Positions 46,386 to 58,225 are shown, numbered from the stretch's first letter. The stretch: 64,000 bases of DNA from Bubalus kerabau (GCF_029407905.1 NC_073639.1:45339501-45403500); one strand, 5' to 3'. Translations and numbers: made by a program. Notes: generated by a model not told the origin, from the sequence alone.

Positions 46386-46393
46386 CAAGATGG
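46386..46393 (+). promoter_or_regulatory. YY1-like site at the L1 5' end
   Basis: CAAGATGG within the first bases of the element. In primate L1 a YY1 site of this kind fixes the transcription start. Presence is seen; function here is inferred. Confidence 0.5.
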
Positions 46394-47259
46394 TGGAGTA
46401 CAAGGACACGCGCTCATTTCCTCCTGCAAGAGCACCCAAATGGCAGCTAGCTGTTGAGCAACCATCAGCAGGAGAATATTGGAACCCATCAAAAAAAGAC
46501 TCCCTGCATCCAAAGACGAAGAAGAAGCCACAGAGAGATGGTAGGAGGGGCACAATCATGATACAATCAAATCTCATACCCTCAGGGTGGGTGACCCCAC
46601 AAACTGGAGAACAATAATACCACAGAAGTTCTCCCACTGTTGTGAAGTTTCTGAACCCCACATCAGGCTTCCCAGCCTGGGGATCTGACAAAGGACTAGG
46701 AATCTCCAGGGAATCTGACTTTGAAGTCCTGTGGGATTTGATTATGGGACTTCCACAGGACTGGGGGAAATGAGACTCCAGTCTTGAAGGACACAAACAA
46801 AATCTTGTGTGCACAAAGACCCAGAGGAAAGGAGCAGTGACCCCATAGAAGACTGAACCAAAACTACGTGTTAGTGTTGGAGGGTCTCCAGTGGAGGCAT
46901 GGGTTAGCAGGGGCTCGCCACATGGACGGGGGCACTGGCAGCAGCAGTCCTGGAATGTTCCCCTTGTCATAAACTCTCTTGGAGGTCACAATTAATGCTA
47001 CCATAGAGCCCATAGTCCCCCAGGCTGGGTTGCTCCAAGCCAAACAACTAACCCTACCCATCAGCAGATAACTGGATTAAAACTTTACTGAGCAAGGCGC
47101 TGCTCATCAGAGTAAGACCTAGTTTTCCCCACTGCTAGTCCTTTCTATCAGGAAGTTTACATGAACCTCTTAACCTCCTCCATCAGAGAGCAGACAGAAG
47201 AAGCAGAAAGAACCACAATCCCATGGTGGCTAGAACAAATATCACATTACAGGAAGTAA

Positions 47260-48000
47260 ATCAGGATGAAAAAGCAGAAAGTTATGTCCCAGATGAAGGG
47301 ACCGGTAAAACCCACAAAAACAACTAAGTGAAGGGGAGATAGACAACCTTCTAGAAAAAGAGTTCGGAATATTGATAGTGAAGATGATCCAGGATCTTGG
47401 AAAACAATGGAGAAGATGCAAAAATTGTTTACCAAAGACTTGGAATAGCTAAAGAACAAATAAACAGATGAATACTATACTAGAAGGAATCAATAGCAGA
47501 ATAACTGAGTCAGAAGAATAGATAAATGACCTGGAGGACAGAATGGTGGAAATCACTATCACAGAACAGAATATAGAAAAAAGAATGAAAAGAAATGAAG
47601 ACAGCCTATGATACCTCTGGGACAACATTAAATGTGCCAACATTCACATTATAGGGGTCCCAGAAGGAGAAAAGAGAAAGTAGTAATCAAACTGACAAAA
47701 ATTAAAGACAGAGGTAAAATGTTAAAAGCTACAAGGGAAAAATGACAACATACAAGGGAACACCCAACAGGTTATCATCTGATTTTTCAACAGAAACTCT
47801 ACAAGCCAGAAGGGAATGGCATGGCATATTCAAAACGATGAAAGGGAAGAATGTACAACCAAGACTACTCTACCCAGCAACACTCTCCTTCAGATTTGAT
47901 AGAGAAATCAAAAGCTTTCCAGACTAGCAAAAATTAAGAGAATTCAGCACCACAAAACCAGCTTTACAACAAATGCTAAAGAGACTTCTCTAGGCAGAAA
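47260..48000 (+). pseudogene. L1 ORF1 remnant
   Basis: L1 ORF1 encodes a trimeric RNA-binding chaperone of the L1 ribonucleoprotein. Recognisable parts are ILEGINSRITESEE and DLEDRMVEIT near 47475-47555 (end of the coiled coil), NIHIIGVPEGEK near 47635-47680 (RRM region) and the C-terminal domain at 47742-47927 with ETLQARREWHGIFK and YPATLSFRFDREIKSF. Stop codons lie at 47518-47520 and elsewhere, and the frame shifts between parts, so no full ORF1 protein can be made. Confidence 0.85.
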
Positions 48001-48165
48001 ACACAAGAGAAGGAAAAGATCTACAGAAAATAAACCCAAAACAATTAAGAAAATGGTAATAAGATCATACATATCTAAATTTACCTCAAATGTAAATGGA
48101 TTAAATGCACCAATCAAAGACATAGACTGGCTAGGTGGATGAAAACATGTGCATGTATATACACT

Positions 48166-48449
48166 TCCACTTACCACATCACTCTGCTTGACCCCCCAAA
48201 TTTTTGTAATTGTTTTATATTGTTAGGTTAATCATGTTTCCACTATGGCTTGCATCTATAATTACCTTTTATTTCTTGTCTGGCTGCTGATTGTGAAAAC
48301 TGATAAGCATCCTTTACTGTTGTGATTCTGTAACTATTACTCACTAATACCATTGTTTCGTGATTGGTCAACAGAAAAATAAAAATAGAATTCTATATCA
48401 CTAAAACTATAGTTTAATAGAAAAACCTATAATGACTTTTTGAAACCCA
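48166..48449. other. unassigned AT-rich stretch
   Basis: Follows the L1 5' half. It ends in an A-rich patch (48375-48390) and may be a 3' part of the same derivative element or unrelated DNA; I cannot assign it. Confidence 0.3.
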
Positions 48450-48562
48450 GATGTATATTAGAATTATCTTAGAATTTTATGAAAGATATTAAATGCCCAG
48501 GTATTGTTTTTATTCTCCTAAGTTCCAGATATGTTTCTAATGAGTAGCCATGTTTAAAACCT
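48450..48562 (+). mobile_element. MER5/MER20-like hAT remnant
   Basis: GTATATTAGAATTATCTTAGAA, then TATTAAATGCCCAGGTATTG, resembles the motif of small hAT elements (CACATTAGAATCACCTGG, ACTGATGCCCAGGCC). Confidence 0.4.
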
Positions 48563-48607
48563 AATGGACTATATGATGATCTTTTTCTTTTATCTAGTTT
48601 GCTTCAC

Positions 48608-48883
48608 CAGAGAAGGCAATGGCACTCCACTCCAGTACTCTTGCCTGGAGAATCCCATGGATGGAGGAGCCTGGAAGGCTGAAGTCCATGGGGTTGCTGA
48701 GGGTCGGACACGACTGAGCCACTTCACTTTCACTTTTCACTTTCATGCATTGGAGAAGGAAATGGCAACCCACTCCAGTGTTCTTGCCTGGAGAATCCCA
48801 GAGATGGGGAAGCCTGGTGGGCTGCCGTCTATGGGGTCACACAGAGTCGGACACGACTGAAGCAACTTAGCAGTAGCAGCAGC
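48608..48883 (+). mobile_element. Bov-A2 SINE (two BovA units)
   Basis: Two BovA units joined by a CACTTTCACTTTTCACTTTC linker, ending in an AGC-type tail. AGTTTGCTTCAC (48596-48607) and AGTTTGTTTCAC (48884-48895) form a 12-base duplication with one mismatch. Confidence 0.94.
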
Positions 48884-49018
48884 AGTTTGTTTCACATTTT
48901 CTATTTCATATTCAGTGTTCCCATTTCTTTTACTTTACTGTATGTTTTCCAATTTATCCAACTCTTCTTCTTTTGATGTTCTTTCTCAAGGCTTTATCAA
49001 GCATAGTAGAAAACTTTT

Positions 49019-49075
49019 GTATTTATATATATATATGTATATATATATAAATAGTATGTATAATATATATATTTT
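49019..49075. repeat. (TA)n-rich tract
   Basis: TA and TATG units with interruptions. Confidence 0.9.
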
Positions 49076-49159
49076 TAGAAAACTTTTTCCTAATTAAAAA
49101 TCAGGACATTTTGATTCCACTTGTTAGATTTAGTATGACTAGAATGCTAGATTTCTAAT

Positions 49160-49371
49160 TAAAAAATAAATATACAACAAGCAGCAAAGATTTACTGTAT
49201 AGTGCAGCAGTTATATAGTCAATATTTTGCAATAACCTATAAAGGAAAAAATCTGAAAAATGATATATATGTATATGTATATGTATAACTGAGTCACCTT
49301 GCTATGCACTCTGAAACACGGTAAGTCAACCATACTTCAGTAAAGTATATATATATTAAGAAATAAAAGGA
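49160..49371 (+). mobile_element. L1 3' end
   Basis: AAATATACAACAAGCAGCAAAG, ACTGTATAGTGCAGCAGTTA, GTATAACTGAGTCACCTTGCT and ACCATACTTCAGTAAAGTAT are L1 3' UTR text, close to the copy at 58003. Confidence 0.8.
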
Positions 49372-49483
49372 TGCCGGAGTGGGTTGCCATTTCCTTCTCC
49401 AGGGTTTCTTCACAACCCAAGAATTGAACCCACATCTGCACTGGAAGGTAAATTCTTTACCACTGAGCCACCAGGGAACCCTC
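49372..49483 (-). mobile_element. Bov-tA SINE, head half only
   Basis: Reversed tRNA-like head plus a short piece of BovA (GGAGTGGGTTGCCATTTCC to CCACCAGGGAACCC). The 3' half is missing, which is unusual because these elements normally lose the 5' part. Confidence 0.85.
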
Positions 49484-49494
49484 TGTGACTTTTT

Positions 49495-50050
49495 AGTTAA
49501 TACTTTTTACAAATAACATATGCTGGAATCGTGCTCTTTGGAGATCCAATTTGATAATCGTTTTTAAAGGGAATGATTAGTCCATTTATCTTTAATGCAA
49601 TTTTTAATATGGTCAAATTTATTTTCCCCATCATGGTATTTGTTTAAAATTATTCTAATTTTTTTATGTTCCTAATTCCAATACATTTTTAAAATTGAAA
49701 ATATTTTATTTAATCTCTAATATTGGTGTTTTTTATTATGTCTAATATTGGTGCTTTACTATATATGTATATATTTTGCATTGTATTAGGTTTCTGGTGA
49801 TTGCACTAGAACACAGTTTGAACATTTTACATGATTCCATTTATTTCACCAGCCCACAACCCTGTGTTAATGTTGGTATATAATTTAATTAATTTACTGC
49901 TCTATATGCTAAAACTGCATAATACATTATTTTTATTTTTGTTAGACTAGTCAATAGTCTTGACAGTTTTTAAAGACATATAAAATAAAATGTAAATATA
50001 TATCATGTATACACATGTATACATATACATGATATATGTATATATAATTT
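49495..50050 (-). mobile_element. ancient L1 fragment
   Basis: GGAGATCCAATTTGATAATCG, TTAGTCCATTTATCTTTAATGC and GGTTTCTGGTGATTGCACTAGA match reversed old L1 ORF2. Probably the same old element as 45780-46225, displaced by later insertions. The last 100 bases are TA-rich. Confidence 0.5.
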
Positions 50051-50054
50051 ATCA

Positions 50055-51000
50055 AACTGGATATGGAACAACAGACTGGTTCCAAATAGGAAAAGGAGTA
50101 CGTCAAGGCTGTATATTGTCACCCTGCTTATTTAACTTCTATGCAGAGTACATCATGAGAAACGCTGGACTGGAAGAAACACAAGCTAGAATCAAGATTG
50201 CTGGGAGAAATATCAATAACCTCTGATATGCAGATGACGCCACCCTTATGGCAGAAAGTGAAGAGGAACTCAAAAGTTTCTTCATGAAAGTGAAAGAGGA
50301 GAGTGAAAAAGTTGGCTTAAAGCTCAACATTCAGAAAACGAAGATCATGGCATCTGGTCCCATCACTTCATGGGAAATAGATGGGGAAACAGTGGAAATA
50401 GAGTCAGACTTTATTTTTTGGGGATCCAGAATCACTGCAGATGGTGACTGCAGCCATAAAATTAAAAGATGCTTACTCCTTGGAAGGAAAGTCATGATCA
50501 ACCTAGATGGTATATTAAAAAGGCCAAAAAAGGTCCGTCTAGTCAAGGCTATGGTTTTTCCTGTGGTCATGTGTGGATGTGAGAGTTGGACTGTGAAGAA
50601 GGCTGAGCACCGAAGAATTGATGCTTTTGAACTGTGGAGTTGGAGAAGACTCTTGAGAGTCCCTTGGACTGCAAGGAGAGCCAACCAGTCCATTCTAAAG
50701 GAGATCAGTCCTGGGTGTTCTTTGGAAGGAATGATGCTAAAGCTGAAACTCCAGTACTTTGGCCACCTCATGTGAAGAGTTGACTCATTGGAAAAGACTC
50801 TGATGCTAGGAGGGATTGAGGGCAGGAGGAGAAGGGGATGACAGAAGATGAGATGGCTGGATGGCATCACCGACTCAATGGACGTGAGTTTGAGTAAATT
50901 CAACTTGGGAGTTGGTGATGGACAGGGAGGCCTGGCATGCTGCAATTCATGGGGTCACAAAGAGTTGGACACGACTGAGCAACTGAACTGAATTGAACTG
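50055..51000 (+). mobile_element. BovB LINE, 946-base copy
   Basis: It starts in the RT domain (TGGAACAACAGACTGGTTCC) and ends in the AACTGAACTGAATTGAACTG tail. The reading frame 50248-50775 (175 codons) is the RT C-terminal part. Directly before YADD (50227-50238) the usual arginine codon is TGA (50224-50226), and a second stop lies at 50773-50775. TATATGTATATA-type repeats flank it, so the target duplication is ambiguous. Confidence 0.93.
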
Positions 51001-53004
51001 ATACATATACTTATATATGTATATATTTTTCATTTACTGTATTTCATATAGTTTTGATAACTTTATTAGAATAGTAAACATTTGTGGAAAAGCTTTGAAG
51101 AGATATTTAACACTAAACTGCTTGTAAAAGATTACTAATGTTGGCATCTTTATAAGTAAATATATTTGTCCACATTTCCACTCTCATTTTTATTGTATAA
51201 TCATCTGTGAAACCACAAGAGATTCTGTCTGTCCTCTGCTTGGGAGGATGTGGTTGTTGGTTTGGTGTTTCAATACACATCCCAAACCCCTTCAACCTAA
51301 GCCCCAAACCCCTTTCTTGCAGAGATCAGAAAGCTTAAAACTACATTTCTTAGGCCTTCTTGTAGCTAGAATTTCTCCTGTGACTTAGTTTCTGCTATTG
51401 TGATATATGCCTGGATTTGGAACTGACTCATGTGGGGAGAGGCGAGGGTCTAAAAATTATTTTGCTGCTGTGAAACAGTAGAAGTGTTACTGTCCTGGAG
51501 TAGGAAAGTATAAAGTCAGCTTCCAAATTTAGCAGGCAGTTTCCTGATCCAGTGATTCTGAAGCCAATTGCTTCTTACCTCAATAGCTGTCACAGGTAGC
51601 TGCTTTCTTGGCAGCAAAGTTTGACATCCCAAGTTATTCTTGATAACTCATTTTAGAGTCTGTATCTGTAGGTCCTCTAAAGAATCTATAAGCACATACT
51701 ATTTTAAAAGATAACCAGAGTGGATTCTATCCTATTTAGCAAAACTCTGACAATTCTAGGCAATTTATACTTTCTTCTTCTCTATGCAACCAGTTAGTAG
51801 TTAAACAATACTAACAAAATTATTCTGGACTTGAGTGCTTTGGAGACATTTCTAGGATGCTGACCAGGAGAGGAATAAAAGTGAAAAAGAAAATGAAGGA
51901 TTTTAAATTTTGTGGAAATGATATGAATTCAACACATGGCTTTATATATCAATAGATTTATAAATTATACTATAATAAAGGCACTAAAAATAGGAAAAAT
52001 TAGGAAAGGTGAAACACTACCGTTATTTTACTTGATGGGATATCTTCCTTTTATTGGGTATATGAAACAGTTATTATATACCTGAGTGACTAAATAACAT
52101 ATTTTACCTGCTAAAACGGTTTAGAGTGAAAAATAAAGGGAGATGTTAAATGTTAAGGCCTTCAAATACAGTTATGGACCAAACAGTTGTGAAAATCAGG
52201 CATGCTATGTGATTCTCCTGGGAATCTGATGTTTTCTTTACACAACATTACTGTAAACCCCAGAAATGTGCTATGGTTATTTTTCACTGATTATTTGCTC
52301 AGTAGAAGCCAGGTCACTAAAAAGCATGCAGATTTTTAGAAACTGGGAAGCCATTCCTCTGACTCTGTTTCTTGTTACTTTACATAAAATTCTCTATGCC
52401 ATGAACCATGTACGTTGGTCTCTTTCACCACTCATGTTAGTCTCATTATGTCATCCCAAAAGATAAACATACTTCAAATGGGCAAACTATTACAATTCTT
52501 TTTCAGTTGTAATATAACCAATTTGATATTTCTCAAAATTTATTGATGTTCTCTGTGTACCATATTTTCTATATTATTAAATTTTATTAAATACCAGCTT
52601 TGTATCTTCACTTTCTACTTTATTCTTTGAATAAATTTGTACTCAACCCAAATGTTTTGTTGAAGGTAATTATCATTCATGACTATCTTTAATGTTCTAG
52701 ATTTCTTTGGTCATAACTGGACATTGCATTATATGTTAGAAATTGCTTTCCCTTTATTATACAGTTTTCATTATTCAGCTACATTCAATATTTTAAAAAT
52801 CTATCTGTAAATCTAATACTTTTATAGGCATGTTTCTGTGTTCATATTGGATTTTATTATGTGAACCTCTTTAAAATTGTCTGTGGAGGAATTTCTTTTC
52901 CTTTAGGTTTTGGGTATCAGTGAAAAGGGATACATAAGACTTGGCTTTGCCTGGAGAATCACATCAGCTTTGTTTGGACTTTATATCCCCTATGACTTCT
53001 TACA
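51001..53004. other. no gene seen
   Basis: AT-rich DNA without a named repeat. Frames 51113-51307 (minus) and 52266-52466 (plus) have no recognisable product. Confidence 0.4.
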
Positions 53005-53352
53005 TTCTATGATCTGAATGTTTGCATGCCCCCAAAATTCATATATTGAAACCTAGTTCCCATTATCATGGTGCATGGAGATGGAGCCTTTGAAAGCTGA
53101 GTAGGGCATCATGGTAGAGTCCTATGATTGGAATCAGTGCTCCTAGTGAAAGACCCTCAAGAGTTTCCTAGCCTCTTCATGTGAGGCTACAACTAAAACA
53201 TGTCACCTAAGAAACAGATTCTCACAAAACACCAGTCTGTGGGTTCCATGACCTAGGACTTCTCAGTCTCCAGAAATGGGGAATTAAATGCCTATTGTTT
53301 ATTAGCTCCCAATTTATGGCATTTAGTGATGGTAGCCTAAACAGACTAAGAA
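53005..53352 (+). mobile_element. MaLR-type LTR (MST/MLT1-like)
   Basis: TGATCTGAATGTTTGCATGCC, CCCAAAATTCATATATTGAAACC, GGAGATGGAGCCTTTG, GACTTCTCAGTCTCCAGAAATG and GGTAGCCTAAACAGACTAAG appear in the order of MST/MLT1 LTRs. Confidence 0.7.
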
Positions 53353-53934
53353 TCCAGAGTCTGTGGGGAGTATGGAAGGAATTGAGTCATATTGATTCCT
53401 AAGGTATACCTCTTCAGCTGCACTATAGTTTATAAAATTTTTATGTTGATGGATGTTGATACTTATTAATCATTTCAATGTTTATATTATATACCATTTA
53501 GTAGATTTTCAATAATATGTTTTCCTATCCAAAATTGGTATTTGCATTTCTTACTATGGTAAAAGCTTCAATAAAATTTTCTACATGTTTTGTAGACAAT
53601 GTGAGCAATATGTTCTCTTAGTAATACACATAGAAATAGAATTGCTAGAAGTAAAGTCATTCACCTTCAAAGTTCTTCTACCACTTTAAATTCACATAAG
53701 AGCCCATGTGTTTATTTCCTTTGTCTCACTGATATTTGGTATCAGGGTTTGCAATCTATAAAGTTTTCTCAATCTCACTACTGTTTTAATTTATTTTTTC
53801 CAATGCAGTTGATATCTTATCATCTCTATTGGCAATTTATACTATTTATATAAAATATTTGCTCAAGTCATTTGCCCTTTTTTTATTTTTATTTTTTATA
53901 TATGTATTTATATGTATTATTTGTATATCTTTGC

Positions 53935-54168
53935 AGGTGTGCATGCTAAGTTACTTCAGTCATGTCTGACTCTCTACGACCTTATGGACTACAACCTGCC
54001 AGGCTCCTCTGTCCATGGGATTTTCCTGGGAGGAATCCTGGAGTGGGAGTGGATTGCCATTTTCTCCTCCAGGGGATCTTTCCGAGCCAGGGATCGAACC
54101 TGCATCTCTTACGTCAAACCTGTATTGGCAAATAGGTTCTTTAATACTAGCGCTACCTGGAAAGCCCC
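53935..54168 (-). mobile_element. Bov-tA SINE
   Basis: GCATGCTAAGTTACTTCAGTC to GCGCTACCTGGAAAGCCCC, reversed. A small duplication (GGAGTGGGAGTGGATTGCC, 54040-54058) lies in the BovA body. Confidence 0.9.
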
Positions 54169-54189
54169 ATTATATACACATATATATCT

Positions 54190-55885
54190 TAAATTTCAGA
54201 CTTAAATTGAAGAAAATTAGGGAAAACCACTAGCCATTAAGTTATGACCTAAATCAAATCCCTTATGATTAAACAGTGGAAATGACAAATAGATTCAAGG
54301 GATTAGATATGATAGAGTGCCTGAAGAACTATAGATGGAGGTTCATGACATTGTACAGGAGGCAGTTATTAAAACCATCCCCAGGAAAAAGAAATGCAAA
54401 AAGGTAGAATGCCTGTATGAGGAGGCCTTACAAATAGCTGAGAAAAGAAGAGAAGAGAAAGGCAAAGGAGAAAAGGAAACATATAGCCATCTGAATGCAG
54501 AGTTCCAAAGAATAGCAAGGAGAGATACTAAAGCCTCCTAAGTGAACAGTGCAAAGGAATAGAGGAAAACAACAGAATGGGAACAACTAGTATCTTTTCA
54601 AGAAAATTAGAGCTACCAAGGGAATATTTCATGGAAAGATGGGCACAATAAAGGAAAGAAACAATATGGACCTAACAGAAGGACAAGATATTAAGAAGAA
54701 GTGGCAAGAATACACAGAAGAACTATACAAAAAAACCTTCATGACCCATATAATCACAATAGTGTGATCACTCACTTAGAGCCAGGCATCTTGGAGTGTG
54801 AATTCAAGTGGGCCTTAAGAAGCTTCATTACAAATAAAGCTAGTGGAGGTGGTGGAATTCCAACTAAGCTATTTCAAATCCTAAAAGATGATGCTGTGAA
54901 AGTGCTGCACTCAATATGCCAGCAAATATGGAAAGCTCAGCAGTGGTTACAGGACTGGAAAAGTTCAGTTTTCACTCCAATCCCGAAGAAGGGCATTGCC
55001 AAAGATTATTCCAAATACTGCAAATTTGTACTGATTTCACATGGTAGGACAGTAGAGCTCAAAATTCTCCAAGTAAGGTTTCAACAGTACGTGAAACAAG
55101 AACTTCCAAATGTTCAAGCTGGATTTAGAAAAGGCAGAGGAACCACGATTCAAATTTCCATCATCCTTTGGATCATAGAAAAAGCAAGAGAATTCCGTAA
55201 AAACATCTACTTCTGCTTCATTGACTTCACTAAAGCCTTTGACTGGGTGGATCATAACAAACCGGAAAATTCTTAAAGAGAACAGAATACCAGACCACCT
55301 TACCTGCCTCCTGAGAAACGTGTATGCAGATTGAAAAGCAACAGTTAGACCCAGACATGGAACAATGGACTGGTTCCAAATTGGGAAAGAGTACATCAAG
55401 ACTGTGTATTGTCACCTTGCTTGCTGCTAAGTCGCTTCAGTCATGTCCGACTCTGTGCAACCCCATAGATGGCAGCCCACCAGGCTCCCCCTTCCCTGGG
55501 ACTCTCCAGGCAAGAACACTGGAGTGGGTTGCCATTTCCTTCTCCAATGCATGAAAGTGAAAAGTGAAAGTAAGTCACTCAGTCATGACTGACTCTTAGT
55601 GACCCCATGGACTGCAGCTGGGGTCCTGATAGAAGGACTGATACTGAAGCTGAAACTCCAATACTTTGGCTACCTGATGCAAAGAGCCCACTCATTAGAA
55701 AAAACCCTGATGGTGGGTAAGATTGAAGGCAGGAGGAGAACAGGATGACAGTGGACGAGATGGTTGAATGGCATCACTGACTCAATGGACATGAGTTTGA
55801 GCAAGCTCCAGGAGATGGCAAAGGACAGGGAAGCCTGGCGTGTTGCAGTTCATGGAGTCACAAAGAGTCGGACATAAAATGAGCG
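54190..55885 (+). mobile_element. BovB LINE with missing middle
   Basis: Two pieces: 54190-55422 (linker and early RT) and 55619-55885 (3' end). The first carries diverged ORF pieces at 54335-54541 and 54701-55276, the latter with AGFRKGRGTTIQISIILW and FCFIDFTKAFDWVD. It stops at GTGTATTGTCACCTTGCTT, before YADD. About half a kilobase, including the catalytic box, is absent. A truncated Bov-A2 occupies the junction. Confidence 0.92.
55423..55618 (-). mobile_element. Bov-A2 SINE, truncated at a deletion junction
   Basis: The first BovA unit (GCTAAGTCGCTTCAG to CTTCTCCAATGC) and linker are complete. The second unit stops abruptly at CCATGGACTGCAGC, where BovB 3' text begins. About 75 bases of SINE are missing. 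Confidence 0.92.
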
Positions 55886-56225
55886 ATAGAACAACAAAAT
55901 ATTTTTATTTTAGACAGTATTTTCTTGTTATGTTTTTTATACTGCAAATATCATCTCCAAATCTGCAGCTTAACATTAGATATTGTATTTGATATTATCT
56001 GTAATACAAACAACTTTTTTTTTTTTTACAAACAGCTTTTACTACAAAAAAATGTGGTTTGTGATTTGTGAATTATGTCTCAATAAGGAAATCATTTTTT
56101 TCCAAATTTATACAGTTTTTTTATTCCAAGTTTTTCAGTTTATATTGCAGATTTTAATCCACCTAGAAATTATTATGTTTGTTCATGCTTTGAGAAAATA
56201 ATGTCGTTATTTGACTTTAGGACAG

Positions 56226-58002
56226 ATAACCACTTATCTCTGACCATTTATTTTATAACACTTCTTTTTCCTACTGATTTCAGTGCTGGTTCTGTTATAT
56301 TCCAACTGTGAGTGTTCTTCATAAGTGCAAATATATTCCTTTGCAATTTGTTAATATTTTATTTAAGATCTTTTCACATAAATTCATAAGTGAGATTGTA
56401 TGCAATTTTCTTTATTCAAACTGTTTTTGTTTTTTTGTGCCATGATAGCTATAGATCTAGACATGACCTTGGATCATAGACACAAGGACCAAACTTTAGA
56501 GTTGGTAAATCCATGAGCAAAGGAACCCTGCAGTCTTGAACTGCAAAGCTTTTACATGAGAGCAGTAAAGTTCTCCTTTGCTTAAGGCCCATTTGGAGAA
56601 TCTTTTCTATTTCTAGCTAAAAATTTAACCTTAAGAAATATGTACATATGCTCTATATTTTCTTAAGCTGGCTGTGGTATTTTGCATTCTTCTGTACAAT
56701 CTATATTCATTTTAAAATTACAATTCATTGTAGTAAGTTTATTCAGAATAATCCATGATCTTTAAGAATTCTCTATACTTACAAGCTATTGTGCATACCC
56801 TATTCGTGACCATCTTTTTTACCTTAATCAGTTCTGTCTTTATATTTGTCTTTTAATAAGCTTTATTGATCACTTCTACTGATACTTGTTACATAAGGGA
56901 TTCTTGACCATCTGTATTCTCACGAATAGTTTCTATAGGAGAGGAAGCTTTGCTATTTTAGGTGTAAAACCCACATAACCTACAATTCTTTTCAGAGGAC
57001 AAGTCACTGATAACTTGCTCGATTTCTTTTGTGGTTATTAGACTACAATTTCCCCAGCTTTGGCTTGAATAATTGAATAATTTTCAAAAAATGTGTAGAA
57101 TTTTATCTATGAACTAAAATTATAAACATGTCTCTTATTTTAAAAACCCTCTGTATTGGTACAGTCTCATTCTCATTTCCAAATTTCTTTAATATTTTTA
57201 TTGTTTGAGAGTGATCTGTGATTCTGGTTTTCATAAATTAGCTCTAGTTTTTATTTGCACATTATATCATATTCTGAATTTCATCTCAATAGCTTTTGAG
57301 TCCGTTTACAGTCTTTTATTTATACTTTATCTTGTTTGCTGTTATTATCATTGTCAATATCATTATACAACCCCTTCAAAGACTGAAACATTTTCCTAGG
57401 TATTCAGATGATTAAAAGAGTTAACACTTTAGCAGAAGAATGGGAGGACTTTTCTATGGATTTTCTCAGAAAGATAAGCTTTCATCATGTCCTGTTTTCT
57501 GTAACTGTTTGAATGGCTTTTGCAGAATGTTTGGGTGCTATTTCTGTAAACTAACCCCCGCACCCAGCATGTATCTCTAATGAGATGAAAATCCTGTGAT
57601 TTTACCAAAAGATCCATTTAGGGGACACATTGCCATCACAGTCAATTACTGGTGAATGTATTAGATGCTTTGGGCTCCTGGCCTATGAGAGATGACAGGG
57701 AATCAGACTTTTGCAGGGAAACCCTGAGCATTTTTACCGCATTTCCAAAGGTGATTTTCATACACAGCCACACATCCTTTCCACTGCCTCGGAACAGCAA
57801 ACTGTTTTGTTCTAATAGGTAGACATTTATGTGGAATGAATGAAGCTTAAGTACTTGCTAGCCATATGCAAAACGGAGCTTTGAAAAAAGCTTCATTGCT
57901 AATCTAAGGCATTGGATGAAGCCCTAAAGGCTTCAGAGTTTTGCTTCATTACATTGTCTGGTAATAAGTATCTGGTAAGTCTTTGTGTAATCACAGAAAG
58001 AA
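56226..58002. other. no gene seen
   Basis: AT-rich; the first part may hold more old L1. 57400-57960 has no recognised repeat and is listed as a conserved noncoding candidate. No frame is recognisable. Confidence 0.4.
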
Positions 58003-58225
58003 AAAAAATGGAGTTTGAGATTGACTATACACACTACTATATATAAAATAGATAAACAACAAGGACTTACTGTATAGCACAGGGAACTATGCTAAATATT
58101 CTGTGATAACCTATACAGGAAGAGAATCTTATAAAGAATAGATTTATGTATATGTATAACAGAATCATTTTGTTGTATACCTAAAACTAACACAACATTG
58201 TATATTTTACTATATAACTATACTT
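58003..58225 (+). mobile_element. L1 3' end
   Basis: ATAGATAAACAACAAGGACTTACTG, TATAGCACAGGGAACTATGC and TATACCTAAAACTAACACAACA. The tail passes straight into the SINE target site. Confidence 0.85.

Larger units (their letters stand above)
46381..48165 (+). mobile_element. L1 5' half: 5' UTR, ORF1, start of ORF2
   Basis: This copy keeps the part most L1 copies lack. The 5' UTR begins with CAAGATGG and is GC-rich to about 47200. ORF1 remains follow, then the intergenic link, then ORF2 text encoding SNVNGLNAPIKDIDW near 48080-48130. Recognisable L1 stops at about 48140-48165; no RT domain or L1 3' UTR follows. Loss of the 3' part by deletion or recombination is likely. A half-L1-like derivative is an alternative. 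Confidence 0.8.
53440..56225 (-). mobile_element. ancient L1, split by Bov-tA and BovB
   Basis: Reversed L1 text such as ACATAGAAATAGAATTGCTAGAAGTAAAGTC, TTGCTCAAGTCATTTGCCC and, beyond the insertions, TTTAATCCACCTAGAAATTATTATG. Very diverged; limits approximate. Confidence 0.5.

Noticed and set aside
50331..50945. Minus-strand frame of 204 codons, the longest in the window
   Set aside because: It is antisense to BovB; the same antisense text recurs in every BovB copy.
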